Source: Campylobacter showae CSUNSWCD
GTDB lineage: Bacteria > Campylobacterota > Campylobacteria > Campylobacterales > Campylobacteraceae
Direction of reading: 5' to 3'
Assembly: GCF_000313615.1 (NCBI RefSeq)
Contig: NZ_AMZQ01000002.1
Span: forward strand, 62,001-126,000
Length of the DNA: 64,000 nucleotides
Shown: positions 38,119 to 45,890 of the stretch, piece by piece
Layout of the letters: each line of letters begins with the position of its first letter
Numbering within the stretch: the first letter of the stretch is position 1
Position numbers and translations under genes: made by a program
The notes under the pieces: model-generated
Seen by the model: only the letters and a program-made list of their open reading frames with translations
What the model was told of the DNA's origin: nothing
Databases searched by the model: none

Positions 38119-38250
38119 GGTTTTTAAGGTTTTTAAAGAAAACGTAGCGTTTTTTTGAAAGTTTAACTCGAAACTTAAGAGGATTTGGACTATTTTTGAT
38201 TAGATAGTAAATCAAAAATAAACCATTTAAGGATTGAACCTTAAGCAGAT

Positions 38251-38274
38251 AGTTAATTCTCTCTTAGCCCGCCT
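38251..38274 (+). repeat. direct repeat A flanking the Rep-Mob module
   Basis: The block AG(T/C)TAATTCTCT followed by GCCCGCCT recurs at 42399-42420 in the same orientation. Between the two copies lie only mob, the small coiled-coil gene and rep. This copy forms an imperfect hairpin. It may be a replication or transfer origin, or a scar of plasmid co-integration. Confidence 0.55.
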
Positions 38275-38866
38275 GTTCTGATTGGCATGTTAGCATTTTT
38301 TTCCCTGCTTGTCAAATTACCCATTATTTCCCACTACTTCGGTCAAGCGGAACGGATTTTTGAGAGAGGCGAGAAAATCCGAGGAGCGTAAATAAATACA
38401 ACTTTTATGACAGAAGCAATAAAGGACGGCACGGGCGGGCGCTTTGATACTCGCTGAGGCTCGTATCGAAAAAATAAGCTAATGCACGCCGCGAACAGCT
38501 AACGGCGCGCATAGAGCCTATTTTTTCTCGCTCTGCTTTTAGCTTTTATTTGCGGGCATTGTAGCGAGCCGTTTTTTACAAGGTCAAGGGTATACGAGCA
38601 GGATTTTAAGGGCTCGCGATTAGCGCTCACCTCTAAAAATCCGCCCTTGACTCTGTAAAAGCCGTTCGCACAACCCGCAAAGCTAAGGAAAAACAAAAAA
38701 CAGCCGCCACCGTGCCTTTTGTATTGCTTTGCTTTACTCGCCTTTTGAAGTTGCATTTTGATTGGCGCTTTTAGATTTTTTGGAAGTCGCCTATTTATTA
38801 TTATATACTATTAAGAAGCAAGGAAAAAGTGCCTCAAAGCCCCTATTTATCGAGGGGCAAAGAGGA
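38275..38866. other. gene-free part of the mobile element
   Basis: No supported gene. The stretch contains a 58-base hairpin (38469-38526) and several GC-rich inverted repeats. Noncoding regions of this kind in small plasmids usually hold replication origins. Confidence 0.5.
38469..38526. terminator. long bidirectional hairpin in the element
   Basis: AAAAAATA at the left pairs with TATTTTTT at the right; inside, GCACGCCG and CGGCGCGC pair with one mismatch around an 11-base loop. The shape (GC-rich stem with A-run and T-run flanks) would end transcription in both directions; a single-strand replication origin is the alternative. Confidence 0.5.
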
Positions 38867-40426
38867 TCAACGAGTATATTCGAGATCGTTTTTCGGAGAC
38901 GATAAAGAGGGGCAATAGCTCAATAGCCCACTTTTTATCCCGGCGAAGTTTTTAGCAGGGTATTCCCCCGAAATAATGCTATCAAGCCCAAGTAAGAGAG
39001 AGTGACCCTTTGGCTCAAGACAGAGCTTTTTGCTATTAATCAATTCAGACAATAGCGTAGCTTGACCGAGGTAAAAGTGATCGTTAGCGGTAACACCAAA
39101 ACCCTCTTGATTCTTTTGCAGTTCGGCAATCTGAGCGTCCTTTTGTTTGACAAGCCCCACAGTATCCTTTAAAGTCTTTTGCAGTAGCTCGTTTTGTTTT
39201 TGGAGGCTATCAAGAGTTTTCAGCAACCCCTCATTTTCTTTCTTGATAGCGTCGACATCTACATCAGGCTTTGAAACAATGCCACCAAAAAACGCCTTAG
39301 CAATCTTGTTGTCTTTAAGATTCGTAGCTTGCGCAGCTTCCGCCTTATAACGTTCAACGTCATTTAAGACGGGCATATAGCTTCGTATCTGCTCATGCGC
39401 GGCATAACCCAAAGCGACGGCTTCTGACACAAACGCATATACCTTATCCCGATCCAAGATACCAAAGCCGTTTTTTAAATTAGCAAATTCAGTCTCAGCC
39501 TCAGTAACAACCCGCTTCGAGTTTTTGATTTTTTGAATTCTTTCTACAATCTTAGCCATCTCGTCATCGATATTTATATCGGTAGGCATTTTTTTAAGCT
39601 CAGCTAGCTCGTTTTTAAGCAATCGGTTTTCTTGCTCCAAAGCCGCATAATCCTCGCGCTTGCCCCCTTGCTCTTGCAGATCAGCGCGGGCTTGTTTATT
39701 CGCTTCTTTGAGCTGTCTCTCTAGCTCTTTTATTTGTTTTTTAGCGTCTTTGAGCTCATTTTTGACGTCACCAAGTTTGACCTGCAAGGGCTCTTGCAGG
39801 CTCATTGCTTGCCGATACTGTCGAGGAGTGAGATGCGTCCGCTTCGTTATTTTCTTGCTAAGGCCGCGCTCCATGCAAAGAGCCTGGGCGATTTCCGTTT
39901 GAATTTGGCTAACCAGACCCGGCTTTCCAAAGTTCCTGCGGTGCATAGAGTTCCCTTGCTCGTCCAAAGAGAGCATGGCTATATGCACGTGGTCGTTGTT
40001 GATAAATGGGCGTTCAGTAGTTCGTAAGTCAAACTCCTCAATTTCATCATCGGTAGCAAAGTGACCCTCATCGCGGTGCCGCGTCCAAAAAACAGCCCGA
40101 TAACCGAGGCGCTTCTCGAGAATTTTCACGACTTTTTCGACATCCTCGCGCGTGTGATATTCTCTTAGATTTACCACAGCTTCCCAGTATATCGCTTCAT
40201 CGTTATATTGAGGAGTTTTTCCTCTAGCTCTTATTGCAGCGTCAGCATCGTTTTTCATTTGCGCGGCTCGTTGCCTCGCTTCCTTAAACGTACAGGAATA
40301 TTCGTTATTTTTCGTCAAATCCGCTTGTACGTTATTTGCGCTAAAGCCCTGACGAAAATCGTGCCAATAGGCAAACCCATTTTCCATAGGATCTATTCTC
40401 ATGCAAGATTTAGCATTATTATCCAT
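38867..40426 (-). CDS. MobV-like relaxase
   Basis: 519 residues. The N-terminal third carries the HUH nuclease pattern of Mob/Pre proteins: RHRDEGHF (HxDE-like) followed later by NNDHVHIAMLSLDEQGN with the HVH metal ligands. The middle is a long coiled coil (about 205-300: LGDVKNELKDAKKQIKELER and heptads onward); a second coiled coil lies near 395-440. Such proteins nick oriT and pilot plasmid DNA during mobilization. ATG start with AAGGA nine bases before. The hairpin cluster just upstream (40458-40570) is the likely oriT. Last gene of the element's operon. Confidence 0.75.
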   Translation of the reverse strand: MDNNAKSCMRIDPMENGFAYWHDFRQGFSANNVQADLTKNNEYSCTFKEARQRAAQMKNDADAAIRARGKTPQYNDEAIYWEAVVNLREYHTREDVEKVVKILEKRLGYRAVFWTRHRDEGHFATDDEIEEFDLRTTERPFINNDHVHIAMLSLDEQGNSMHRRNFGKPGLVSQIQTEIAQALCMERGLSKKITKRTHLTPRQYRQAMSLQEPLQVKLGDVKNELKDAKKQIKELERQLKEANKQARADLQEQGGKREDYAALEQENRLLKNELAELKKMPTDINIDDEMAKIVERIQKIKNSKRVVTEAETEFANLKNGFGILDRDKVYAFVSEAVALGYAAHEQIRSYMPVLNDVERYKAEAAQATNLKDNKIAKAFFGGIVSKPDVDVDAIKKENEGLLKTLDSLQKQNELLQKTLKDTVGLVKQKDAQIAELQKNQEGFGVTANDHFYLGQATLLSELINSKKLCLEPKGHSLLLGLDSIISGEYPAKNFAGIKSGLLSYCPSLSSPKNDLEYTR

Positions 40427-40457
40427 TTTTTATTTTCCTTATTATGGTATTATTATT

Positions 40458-40570
40458 TTTTTTCGGCGGGTCTTGCACCCCCGAAAAAACGAACGTCAGC
40501 TCCGCTGATTAGTGAGCTCACTAATCACAAGGGGGAGCAAGCCCCCTTATGATGTTCGCCCGCAAGGGGG
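40458..40570. promoter_or_regulatory. hairpin cluster upstream of mob, candidate oriT or attenuator
   Basis: Three structures follow one another: a 13-pair stem with one bulged base (40458-40489), a perfect 22-base palindrome centred on GAGCTC (40506-40527), and AAGGGGG/CCCCCTT (40529-40548). A second AAGGGGG at 40564-40570 could pair with the same CCCCCTT, giving two alternative folds. The place directly before the relaxase start suits oriT. Confidence 0.5.
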
Positions 40571-40571
40571 T

Positions 40572-40892
40572 TTACGCAATAGGCGTATTCGCGAGCTCGA
40601 ACTTTTTAACAAGAGCTTCAACTTCAGCGCGTTCTTCTTCAATTTTTGCCACAGCGTTTTTAGCAGCTTCCAAAGCGTTTTTAGCCTTAGTCTCACGTTT
40701 GTCAAGGCTTTGTATTTTTTTTACAAGTTCGTTTAAACCTTTGAGTAATTTTGCACGGGGACTAAGCTCTTTTTTCTCTTTGGCTTCGGTCGGTTTAAGT
40801 GCGACTTGAGTCGCTTTTTGGTCTTGAGGTTGAGCGGTTTTTTGGCTCTGCGTTTGCGCTAGAGCAACGTTTTTAGTTTGCAAATTTTCCAT
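40572..40892 (-). CDS. small charged coiled-coil protein of the element
   Basis: 106 residues, rich in Lys, Glu and Ala: an unstructured Gln/Thr-rich start, then a helical coiled coil from about residue 45 (ELSPRAKLLKGLNELVKKIQ, DKRETKAKNALEAAKNAVAK). AGGAG six bases before the ATG supports a real gene. Its place between rep and mob suggests a mobilization accessory (relaxosome) or copy-control role, but no family is recognised. Confidence 0.6.
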   Translation of the reverse strand: MENLQTKNVALAQTQSQKTAQPQDQKATQVALKPTEAKEKKELSPRAKLLKGLNELVKKIQSLDKRETKAKNALEAAKNAVAKIEEERAEVEALVKKFELANTPIA

Positions 40893-40962
40893 AACGGACT
40901 CCTTGGTTTTGATTTTTTTTAATTATAAAAACAAAAACATGCTACCGGAAAAAAACTAAAAA

Positions 40963-42321
40963 TTAGGTGCAGCATATCGCTAAAGATACCCGATCAACAA
41001 CAGTAGCAGGCCTATTATTTTCGTACATAGCCTCCTTGATAAAAGCCATAATTTCTTGAAGGCCAGGATCAAGAGGGGTTGTTTGTTTTTTTAAACGCGG
41101 AGCGATATACCCAAACCAAGACCGAATATCGAATCGATTTTCCAAAAGCTCGCGGTCATAGTCAGAGAGATCTCGCGGTGAAAAATCCAACATTCGCAGA
41201 GGGTCGCGGCCGCAGATTTTTTTAGCACCAAAGAGCGTGCGATACAAAACAAGTAAGTCATTTTTAGTTAGGCATTTTTTTGCCCAAAGTTTGAGATTAT
41301 GTATCTGCGTTTTAGTTAAGTAAATGTTTTTTAGATTCACGTGCAAACGTTCGGTATGGTGTCGAGTCCAAAGAGTAACGTCAAGCTGTTGTAGGTCGTC
41401 GTTAGATTCGGTTTTTAGCTTGCAATGTGGGTCACGACCGAAGCAGCCTAAATTTGGTTGCATTATGACGTATTTGTCGACTTCGAAAGGTTTAGGCTCG
41501 CCTTCGTATTCTCGCTCTATAAGCCTTTTAGGTTTCGTTACGCCTAAAGCTTCATCCTCGAGCTTTTCTTGACGCGTGCGGCAATGAGTAAATTTCCAGT
41601 GTCGCCAAAGCTCGCCGAATAAATTACTTAAAATTAAATCGGCGCTAGGGTATTTTTTGCGAAGCTTTGCGTTAAATACGCGATGCAATTCTTTCGTTTT
41701 TTGAACGTCGCGAACGGCGGCAACGTTACGGCGAGTTAATTTGTTCTCTCGCTCATTGATTTCGAGAGCAGTGCGAGCAAGCAAGCGCGAGCAGCTAGCC
41801 GCAAGAAAGTCGTCCTCTTTTTCGACTAGAGCCCATTCCCACTTTTCATTTTTGAAAATGTATGAGGGACTTAAAACGTTTATTCGCACGGCGTCCTCGT
41901 TATATACGGCTTTGCATTTTTGGATAGCTTGAACCAAATCGCGCACCGGAACGAAAAGCAGAGCGTGAATATGCGGGCTCCCGTTTCGGTGCCTCTCGAA
42001 TACCCAAGCACACCAAACGGGGATCGTCGAGAGTAGCTTTTTTATGAGCTCGTTTAGTTTTCGTTCTAGCTCTTTTGCGGCTTTTCCGTTAGGTATGCGG
42101 CCCGGCGTGCCATTTTTCCAAATCCCCGTATTATCGAGAGTCAAAGTAACGCCGAGAGCGGTAAAGCCGAGATTTTGAAAATCTCTCGAAATATCCCATA
42201 AGGCTATTTCGATATCTTGCCCGCTCGAGGTTTCCTTTGTTTCTCGTTTGAGTAGTTTTTTATCGAGGTGAAGCTCGCGAGGATTAAATTTATCGTCGAA
42301 AACAGAGCGAAAATTACTCAT
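40963..42321 (-). CDS. HUH-type replication initiation protein
   Basis: 452 residues. An HUH metal-binding motif is clear at HRNGSPHIHALLFVPVRD (HIH), preceded by FTALGVTLTLDN, the typical first strand of rolling-circle Rep proteins, and followed at a distance by basic segments. I cannot assign the nucleophilic tyrosine with certainty. Such proteins nick the plus origin of rolling-circle plasmids, some phages and some transposons. It lies upstream of the small coiled-coil gene and downstream of int. The 9-pair hairpin at 42392-42415, 71 bases before its start, is the best candidate for the nicking site. Confidence 0.72.
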   Translation of the reverse strand: MSNFRSVFDDKFNPRELHLDKKLLKRETKETSSGQDIEIALWDISRDFQNLGFTALGVTLTLDNTGIWKNGTPGRIPNGKAAKELERKLNELIKKLLSTIPVWCAWVFERHRNGSPHIHALLFVPVRDLVQAIQKCKAVYNEDAVRINVLSPSYIFKNEKWEWALVEKEDDFLAASCSRLLARTALEINERENKLTRRNVAAVRDVQKTKELHRVFNAKLRKKYPSADLILSNLFGELWRHWKFTHCRTRQEKLEDEALGVTKPKRLIEREYEGEPKPFEVDKYVIMQPNLGCFGRDPHCKLKTESNDDLQQLDVTLWTRHHTERLHVNLKNIYLTKTQIHNLKLWAKKCLTKNDLLVLYRTLFGAKKICGRDPLRMLDFSPRDLSDYDRELLENRFDIRSWFGYIAPRLKKQTTPLDPGLQEIMAFIKEAMYENNRPATVVDRVSLAICCT

Positions 42322-42391
42322 TTTGCGCCCACTTCCCGAGATAAATTATTGAAAAATAAAGAAACATTGAATATAATTTGCTTGTTCTTAT

Positions 42392-42420
42392 GGCAAAGAG
42401 CTAATTCTCTTTGCCCGCCT
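42392..42420 (+). repeat. direct repeat B with a 9-bp hairpin, candidate origin
   Basis: GGCAAAGAG and CTCTTTGCC pair perfectly around CTAATT (42392-42415). The segment 42399-42420 repeats copy A (38251-38274) in direct orientation. It lies in the gap between the integrase stop and the rep start, and there is no T-run on either side that would make it a terminator. Confidence 0.55.
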
Positions 42421-42430
42421 CTTTTGTTTC

Positions 42431-43657
42431 TCATAATTTCAATCCTCTATCTTTTAGATAATTAAACCACCAAGTCAAAACCCGACGCGTAGTAGCGATT
42501 GCCTTGGATCGGTTGTAGCGTTTCTCTACACCTTTTATCGCATGTGATAAGGTGCGAGACATATCATAGTCGCTAACGTCGCCTTCGTCTACTTCATGAG
42601 CGAAAGTCGAGAGAATACCGCGGAACGAATGAAACACAATGCGACCCTTCGGCGTCTCAGGCGTATAGTCTTTTAGAGCCTTTGATAATATCGCATCGGA
42701 GAGCGCCTTTTCCCCGCTTCGACCCATAAAAAAATACGTGCCGACGTCCATAGAATCCAGCCACTCGCCAAGTTCTTGAGGAATACCGAGATACATATCG
42801 CCATTGCGTTTTACCTTCATCTCGTCTTTTAAAAAAACGAGGTAATAGCCGTTTTCGTCGCGCGCTAGGTTTTCCCGAGATAAAAAGCGAACATTTGCTG
42901 CCCTTAACGCAGTGCAAAGGCCGAGAACTAGAGCGTTGCGAACATCGCGCGACCCCGCATAATCACAGCAATAGGCGATTAACGAGCGTAAGTCTTTATC
43001 GGTTTCAATGTGTCCGAAGCCGTCACTCTCAGGCATGGCGTAAATTTTAGAGAAATCGACATCAGCTAAAGGATTTTTGTCGATTTTTTGGCGGTTTTTT
43101 GCATAGCTAAAAACCATTTTCGCTTCGATGAGAAAGTCCTTCAAAGCAGCAAACTTTTCAGAATGATAAAGCTTGTCCGCAATAGCGAATATTGAATCGG
43201 CTTTTATACGGCTTACGTCTTTGTCTTTTATAGGGGCGAATTTTTTATATATTTTGAGTTTTTTTGCCATCGTTTGCGGCGCCCAGCGCTTGGCCCCAAA
43301 ACTAAGATATGAGTCAAAAACGGAGCCTAGGGTATTAAAGGCTTTTCCCTTTGGCGTAGCGCCTACGCTTAGCTCCTTCGCCATTTTTAGCGCGGTTTTG
43401 TAATTTAGGTCTTTTGCAGAGCCTAAAAACTTGACTAACTTCCCTTGTTCGCCGTAGTAGAAGTCTTTTTTGAGTTTGACCTTTTTACTTTTGCGGGCAG
43501 TCGTTTTTAGGATTTTCACCCAAAGCCCGCATTCGTCGAGCTTTTGTCGGCTTTCTTTTTTCCCGATCGGTAGCGTGTATGTGGCAATAGTTTCGTCTGG
43601 GTGAGCTTTAAAGCCGACAAAATCCGTAAGTTTGTCAAGTTGTGAGGTAAATCGCAT
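42431..43657 (-). CDS. int: tyrosine recombinase (integrase)
   Basis: 408 residues. Catalytic residues of the family are visible in the C-terminal half: arginine in LGLCTALRAANVRFLS, H-x-x-R in VFHSFRGILSTFAHE, histidine in SHAIKGVEKRYNRS with the nucleophilic tyrosine six to ten residues on. The N-terminal part (GLWVKILKTTARKSKKVKL and onward) and the middle helical core-binding domain fit P4-type integrases. ATG start with AAGGA before it. The gene reads away from the tRNA-Leu target 195 bases upstream, a usual arrangement for tRNA-directed integrases. Confidence 0.9.
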   Translation of the reverse strand: MRFTSQLDKLTDFVGFKAHPDETIATYTLPIGKKESRQKLDECGLWVKILKTTARKSKKVKLKKDFYYGEQGKLVKFLGSAKDLNYKTALKMAKELSVGATPKGKAFNTLGSVFDSYLSFGAKRWAPQTMAKKLKIYKKFAPIKDKDVSRIKADSIFAIADKLYHSEKFAALKDFLIEAKMVFSYAKNRQKIDKNPLADVDFSKIYAMPESDGFGHIETDKDLRSLIAYCCDYAGSRDVRNALVLGLCTALRAANVRFLSRENLARDENGYYLVFLKDEMKVKRNGDMYLGIPQELGEWLDSMDVGTYFFMGRSGEKALSDAILSKALKDYTPETPKGRIVFHSFRGILSTFAHEVDEGDVSDYDMSRTLSHAIKGVEKRYNRSKAIATTRRVLTWWFNYLKDRGLKL

Positions 43658-43720
43658 GCGCGTCCTTTTTTCTTTTAATTATAGGATTTAGGACGGGTAG
43701 CGCGAGTTTTCTAAAAAAAT

Positions 43721-43743
43721 ACTTCCTAACCGAGATAGGAAGT
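43721..43743. repeat. right arm-type inverted repeat
   Basis: ACTTCCTA and TAGGAAGT, seven bases apart, between int and the att. The same 8-mers form an inverted pair near the left end; a further partial copy AGGAAGT follows at 43750-43756. Confidence 0.6.
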
Positions 43744-43851
43744 CATCAAGGAAGTTTTAGGAAAGCAATTCGATAAATTTCGGATTACTTTGCTTTGACG
43801 TCTATTTTGCAAAAGCCAGATATTGGGATTTTTTTGGGAGAATTTGTCTAA

Positions 43852-43866
43852 ATGGTGCGACCTGCG
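43852..43866 (-). repeat. proximal att repeat inside the tRNA gene
   Basis: Same 15 bases as 38028-38042. It covers the 3' end of tRNA-Leu, so the tRNA stays intact after insertion. Confidence 0.8.
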
Positions 43867-43936
43867 AGATTTGAACTCGCACACCCTTCGGCACTACCAC
43901 CTCAAAGTAGCGTGTCTACCGTTCCACCAAGGTCGC
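43853..43936 (-). tRNA. tRNA-Leu(GAG)
   Basis: 84 bases on the minus strand. Acceptor GCGACCT pairs with AGGTCGC, followed by discriminator A and an encoded CCA. The anticodon stem CTACT/GGTAG encloses loop TTGAGGT, giving anticodon GAG; the long variable arm (between GGTAG and TGCGAG) is of the leucine class and the T arm reads TGCGAGTTCAAATCTCGCA. Reads CTC and CTT codons. Its 3' end is the target site of the mobile element. Confidence 0.93.
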
Positions 43937-43979
43937 ACATGGATTAAAAGAACAAAGAGCGGGACAAACCCGCCCGATA

Positions 43980-44279
43980 TTAAAACATTGGGTTTGCGTA
44001 AAGAACGATTAGCGCGATAACTAGTGCGTAGATAACTTGCGCCTCAATCATCGCAAGAGCAACGAACATCGTCGTAGTTAGCTTGCTGCCTACGCCTGGA
44101 TTTCTAGCTGTGCCTGAGATTGTCGCAGATGCGGTATTTCCCATACCGATAGCGCCACCAAGAGCCGCTAGGCCTAGACCAACCGCTGCTGCAAGAACAG
44201 AGTAAGATTTTAGCATTTCGCCACCGTCCGCAAATGCGAAGCTGGCAATTGCCATCATTAAGAAAACAACTTTTTTCAT
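43980..44279 (-). CDS. atpE: ATP synthase F0 subunit c
   Basis: Proton-translocating ring subunit. 99 residues: an N-terminal leader-like helix (MKKVVFLMMAIASFAFA), then the two c-subunit helices, the first with GLGLAALGGAIGMGNTASA, the polar loop GTARNPGVGSKL, and the second with the ion-carrying glutamate in LAMIEAQVIYALVIALIV. The leader makes it longer than E. coli subunit c, as in other Campylobacter. It stands apart from the rest of the atp genes. It is divergent from the SNF transporter genes, a neighbourhood shared with C. jejuni. Confidence 0.93.
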   Translation of the reverse strand: MKKVVFLMMAIASFAFADGGEMLKSYSVLAAAVGLGLAALGGAIGMGNTASATISGTARNPGVGSKLTTTMFVALAMIEAQVIYALVIALIVLYANPMF

Positions 44280-44550
44280 AAAGTCTCCTTGTAAATTTAA
44301 GCCATTTCGGATCAGACCCCTACTTTGAAACTTTGAGAGCGCATTTTATAAAAATTTAGCTTTGAGTTACTTAAAACCGAGAAAAATTTTCATAAATTTT
44401 CCGTTCGTCAAATTTGCCGCCGCTAGTGCTACAAATTTACAAAAAATTTCAGCGATGTTTCGTTTTTCCACGAATTTATTTAAAAATTAGAATTTTAAAA
44501 GCTTTTTTATGCTAGCCTCGCTTCTGAAATTTCAAATACTAAGGTTAAAT

Positions 44551-45888
44551 TTGGCGCAGGATAAATTTTCTAAAATCGGCTTTATATTAGCCGTCGCGGG
44601 CTCTGCGGTGGGTCTTGGAAATGCGTGGAAATTCCCGTATCTAGTCGGTCAAAACGGCGGTTCGGCCTTCGTGCTTTTGTATCTTTTTATGACGTTTTTT
44701 ATTGGGCTTGCGATATTTTTCGGCGAGATAGCTATCGGCAAACTTTCCGAGTCTGACCCCGTAAACGCCTTTAAAAAACTTGCAGCAAAGCGCAAAGAAG
44801 CGTGGAAATTTGCAGGTTTTACGATGATTGGCGCGATCATCATCGCCTCTTTTTACACGGTCATCATCGGATGGATACTAAAATACGCAGTGATGGTAAT
44901 AACCGAGCTACCAAAGGACGTTGAGGCTTCGGAGAAAATTTTCGGAAATTTCTACACTAACGACGCCGCGTCTCAAATTTTTTACTTCACGATCGTGTTT
45001 TTTCTCTGCATTTTTATCGTATCAAAGGGCATAAAAAGCGGCATAGAGCGCGTAAACGTATGGATGATGCCATCGCTTCTTATCTTGCTTATAATCATGC
45101 TTAGCTACTCGTTTACGATGGACGGCTTCGTGCAGTCGGCTAAATTTTTACTGGTTCCGGATTTTTCAAAACTAGGCGTAAGCAGCATTCTTACCGCGCT
45201 TGGACTCGCGTTTTTTACGCTATCTCTGGGTGTCGGCGTCATTATCGTCTACTCTGCGTCATTGCCTGATAATACGAATCTGGTTAGCTCCTCGATCATC
45301 ATCGTCGTCATAAACGTCGTGATGGGTATTTTGATGGGGCTTGTTATTTTTACCTTTGTATTTGAGTTTGGCGCGACGCCTAGTCAGGGCGTGGGGCTAG
45401 TGTTTATCTCGCTGCCGACGCTATTTGCGAAGCTCGGTACGCTCGGACACGTGCTGGCGTTTGCATTTTTCTCGGCTCTGCTTTTTGCGGGCATTACCTC
45501 GGCCATCTCGATGCTGGAGCCTTTCACGCACTATCTCATCCGCGAATTTGGCTTTTCTCGTAAAAAAGCCCTCGCACTAATCGGCGCTTTTATTTACTGC
45601 ATGGGCATTTTGTGCATACTTTCAAGCATAGATGGCGTTAAAGAAAATTTGGTATTTTTTGGCAAGAGCTTCTTTGACTGCCTTGATTTTCTCAGCTCAA
45701 ACATCATCATGCCAATTGGCGGCATCACGGTGTCGATTTTCGTCGGGTTTGTCATCAAAAAAGACGCGCTTTATATACTTTTTGGGCCGTATATGAGTAG
45801 GGCCGTTTTTGAAATTTGGTATTTTATGATTAGATTTGTCGCTCCTATTAGCATCGTCATCATTACGATAAATGCGCTAAGGGGCTAA
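44551..45888 (+). CDS. SNF-family Na+-dependent transporter, first copy
   Basis: About 445 residues from the TTG at 44551, which I prefer because AAGG lies six bases before it and the start MAQDKFSKIGF aligns with the start of the second copy (MASDKFTKIGF); an ATG at 44509 in frame has no RBS. About eleven to twelve helices of the LeuT fold, with the substrate and sodium site in ILAVAGSAVGLGNAWKFPYL and GGSAFVLLYL. Family members import amino acids or related compounds with sodium. Two bases separate it from the paralogue. Confidence 0.87.
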   Translation: MAQDKFSKIGFILAVAGSAVGLGNAWKFPYLVGQNGGSAFVLLYLFMTFFIGLAIFFGEIAIGKLSESDPVNAFKKLAAKRKEAWKFAGFTMIGAIIIASFYTVIIGWILKYAVMVITELPKDVEASEKIFGNFYTNDAASQIFYFTIVFFLCIFIVSKGIKSGIERVNVWMMPSLLILLIIMLSYSFTMDGFVQSAKFLLVPDFSKLGVSSILTALGLAFFTLSLGVGVIIVYSASLPDNTNLVSSSIIIVVINVVMGILMGLVIFTFVFEFGATPSQGVGLVFISLPTLFAKLGTLGHVLAFAFFSALLFAGITSAISMLEPFTHYLIREFGFSRKKALALIGAFIYCMGILCILSSIDGVKENLVFFGKSFFDCLDFLSSNIIMPIGGITVSIFVGFVIKKDALYILFGPYMSRAVFEIWYFMIRFVAPISIVIITINALRG

Positions 45889-45890
45889 GC

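Larger units (their letters stand above)
38028..43866 (-). mobile_element. integrative and mobilizable element at tRNA-Leu(GAG)
   Basis: Bounded by a 15-bp direct repeat (ATGGTGCGACCTGCG) that on the right is the 3' end of tRNA-Leu and on the left is a stray copy. It holds a tyrosine recombinase next to the tRNA, an HUH Rep-type protein, a small coiled-coil protein and a MobV-like relaxase, all on the minus strand, and no recognisable cargo. It lacks conjugation genes, so it would need a helper plasmid or ICE to move. AAATTT occurs only about six times in 5.8 kb, far less than in the host DNA on either side. Confidence 0.85.

Noticed and set aside
38015-38215. 66-codon minus-strand frame across the left att
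   Set aside because: Spans host and element DNA and contains the arm-type repeats, so it is unlikely to be a gene.
38499-38756. 85-codon minus-strand frame in the mobile element
   Set aside because: It runs into the long hairpin at 38469-38526, has no convincing start and the product has no recognisable features.
42392-42415. Hairpin as terminator of int
   Set aside because: There is no T-run on the minus strand after the stem, and the repeat at 38251 suggests another role.
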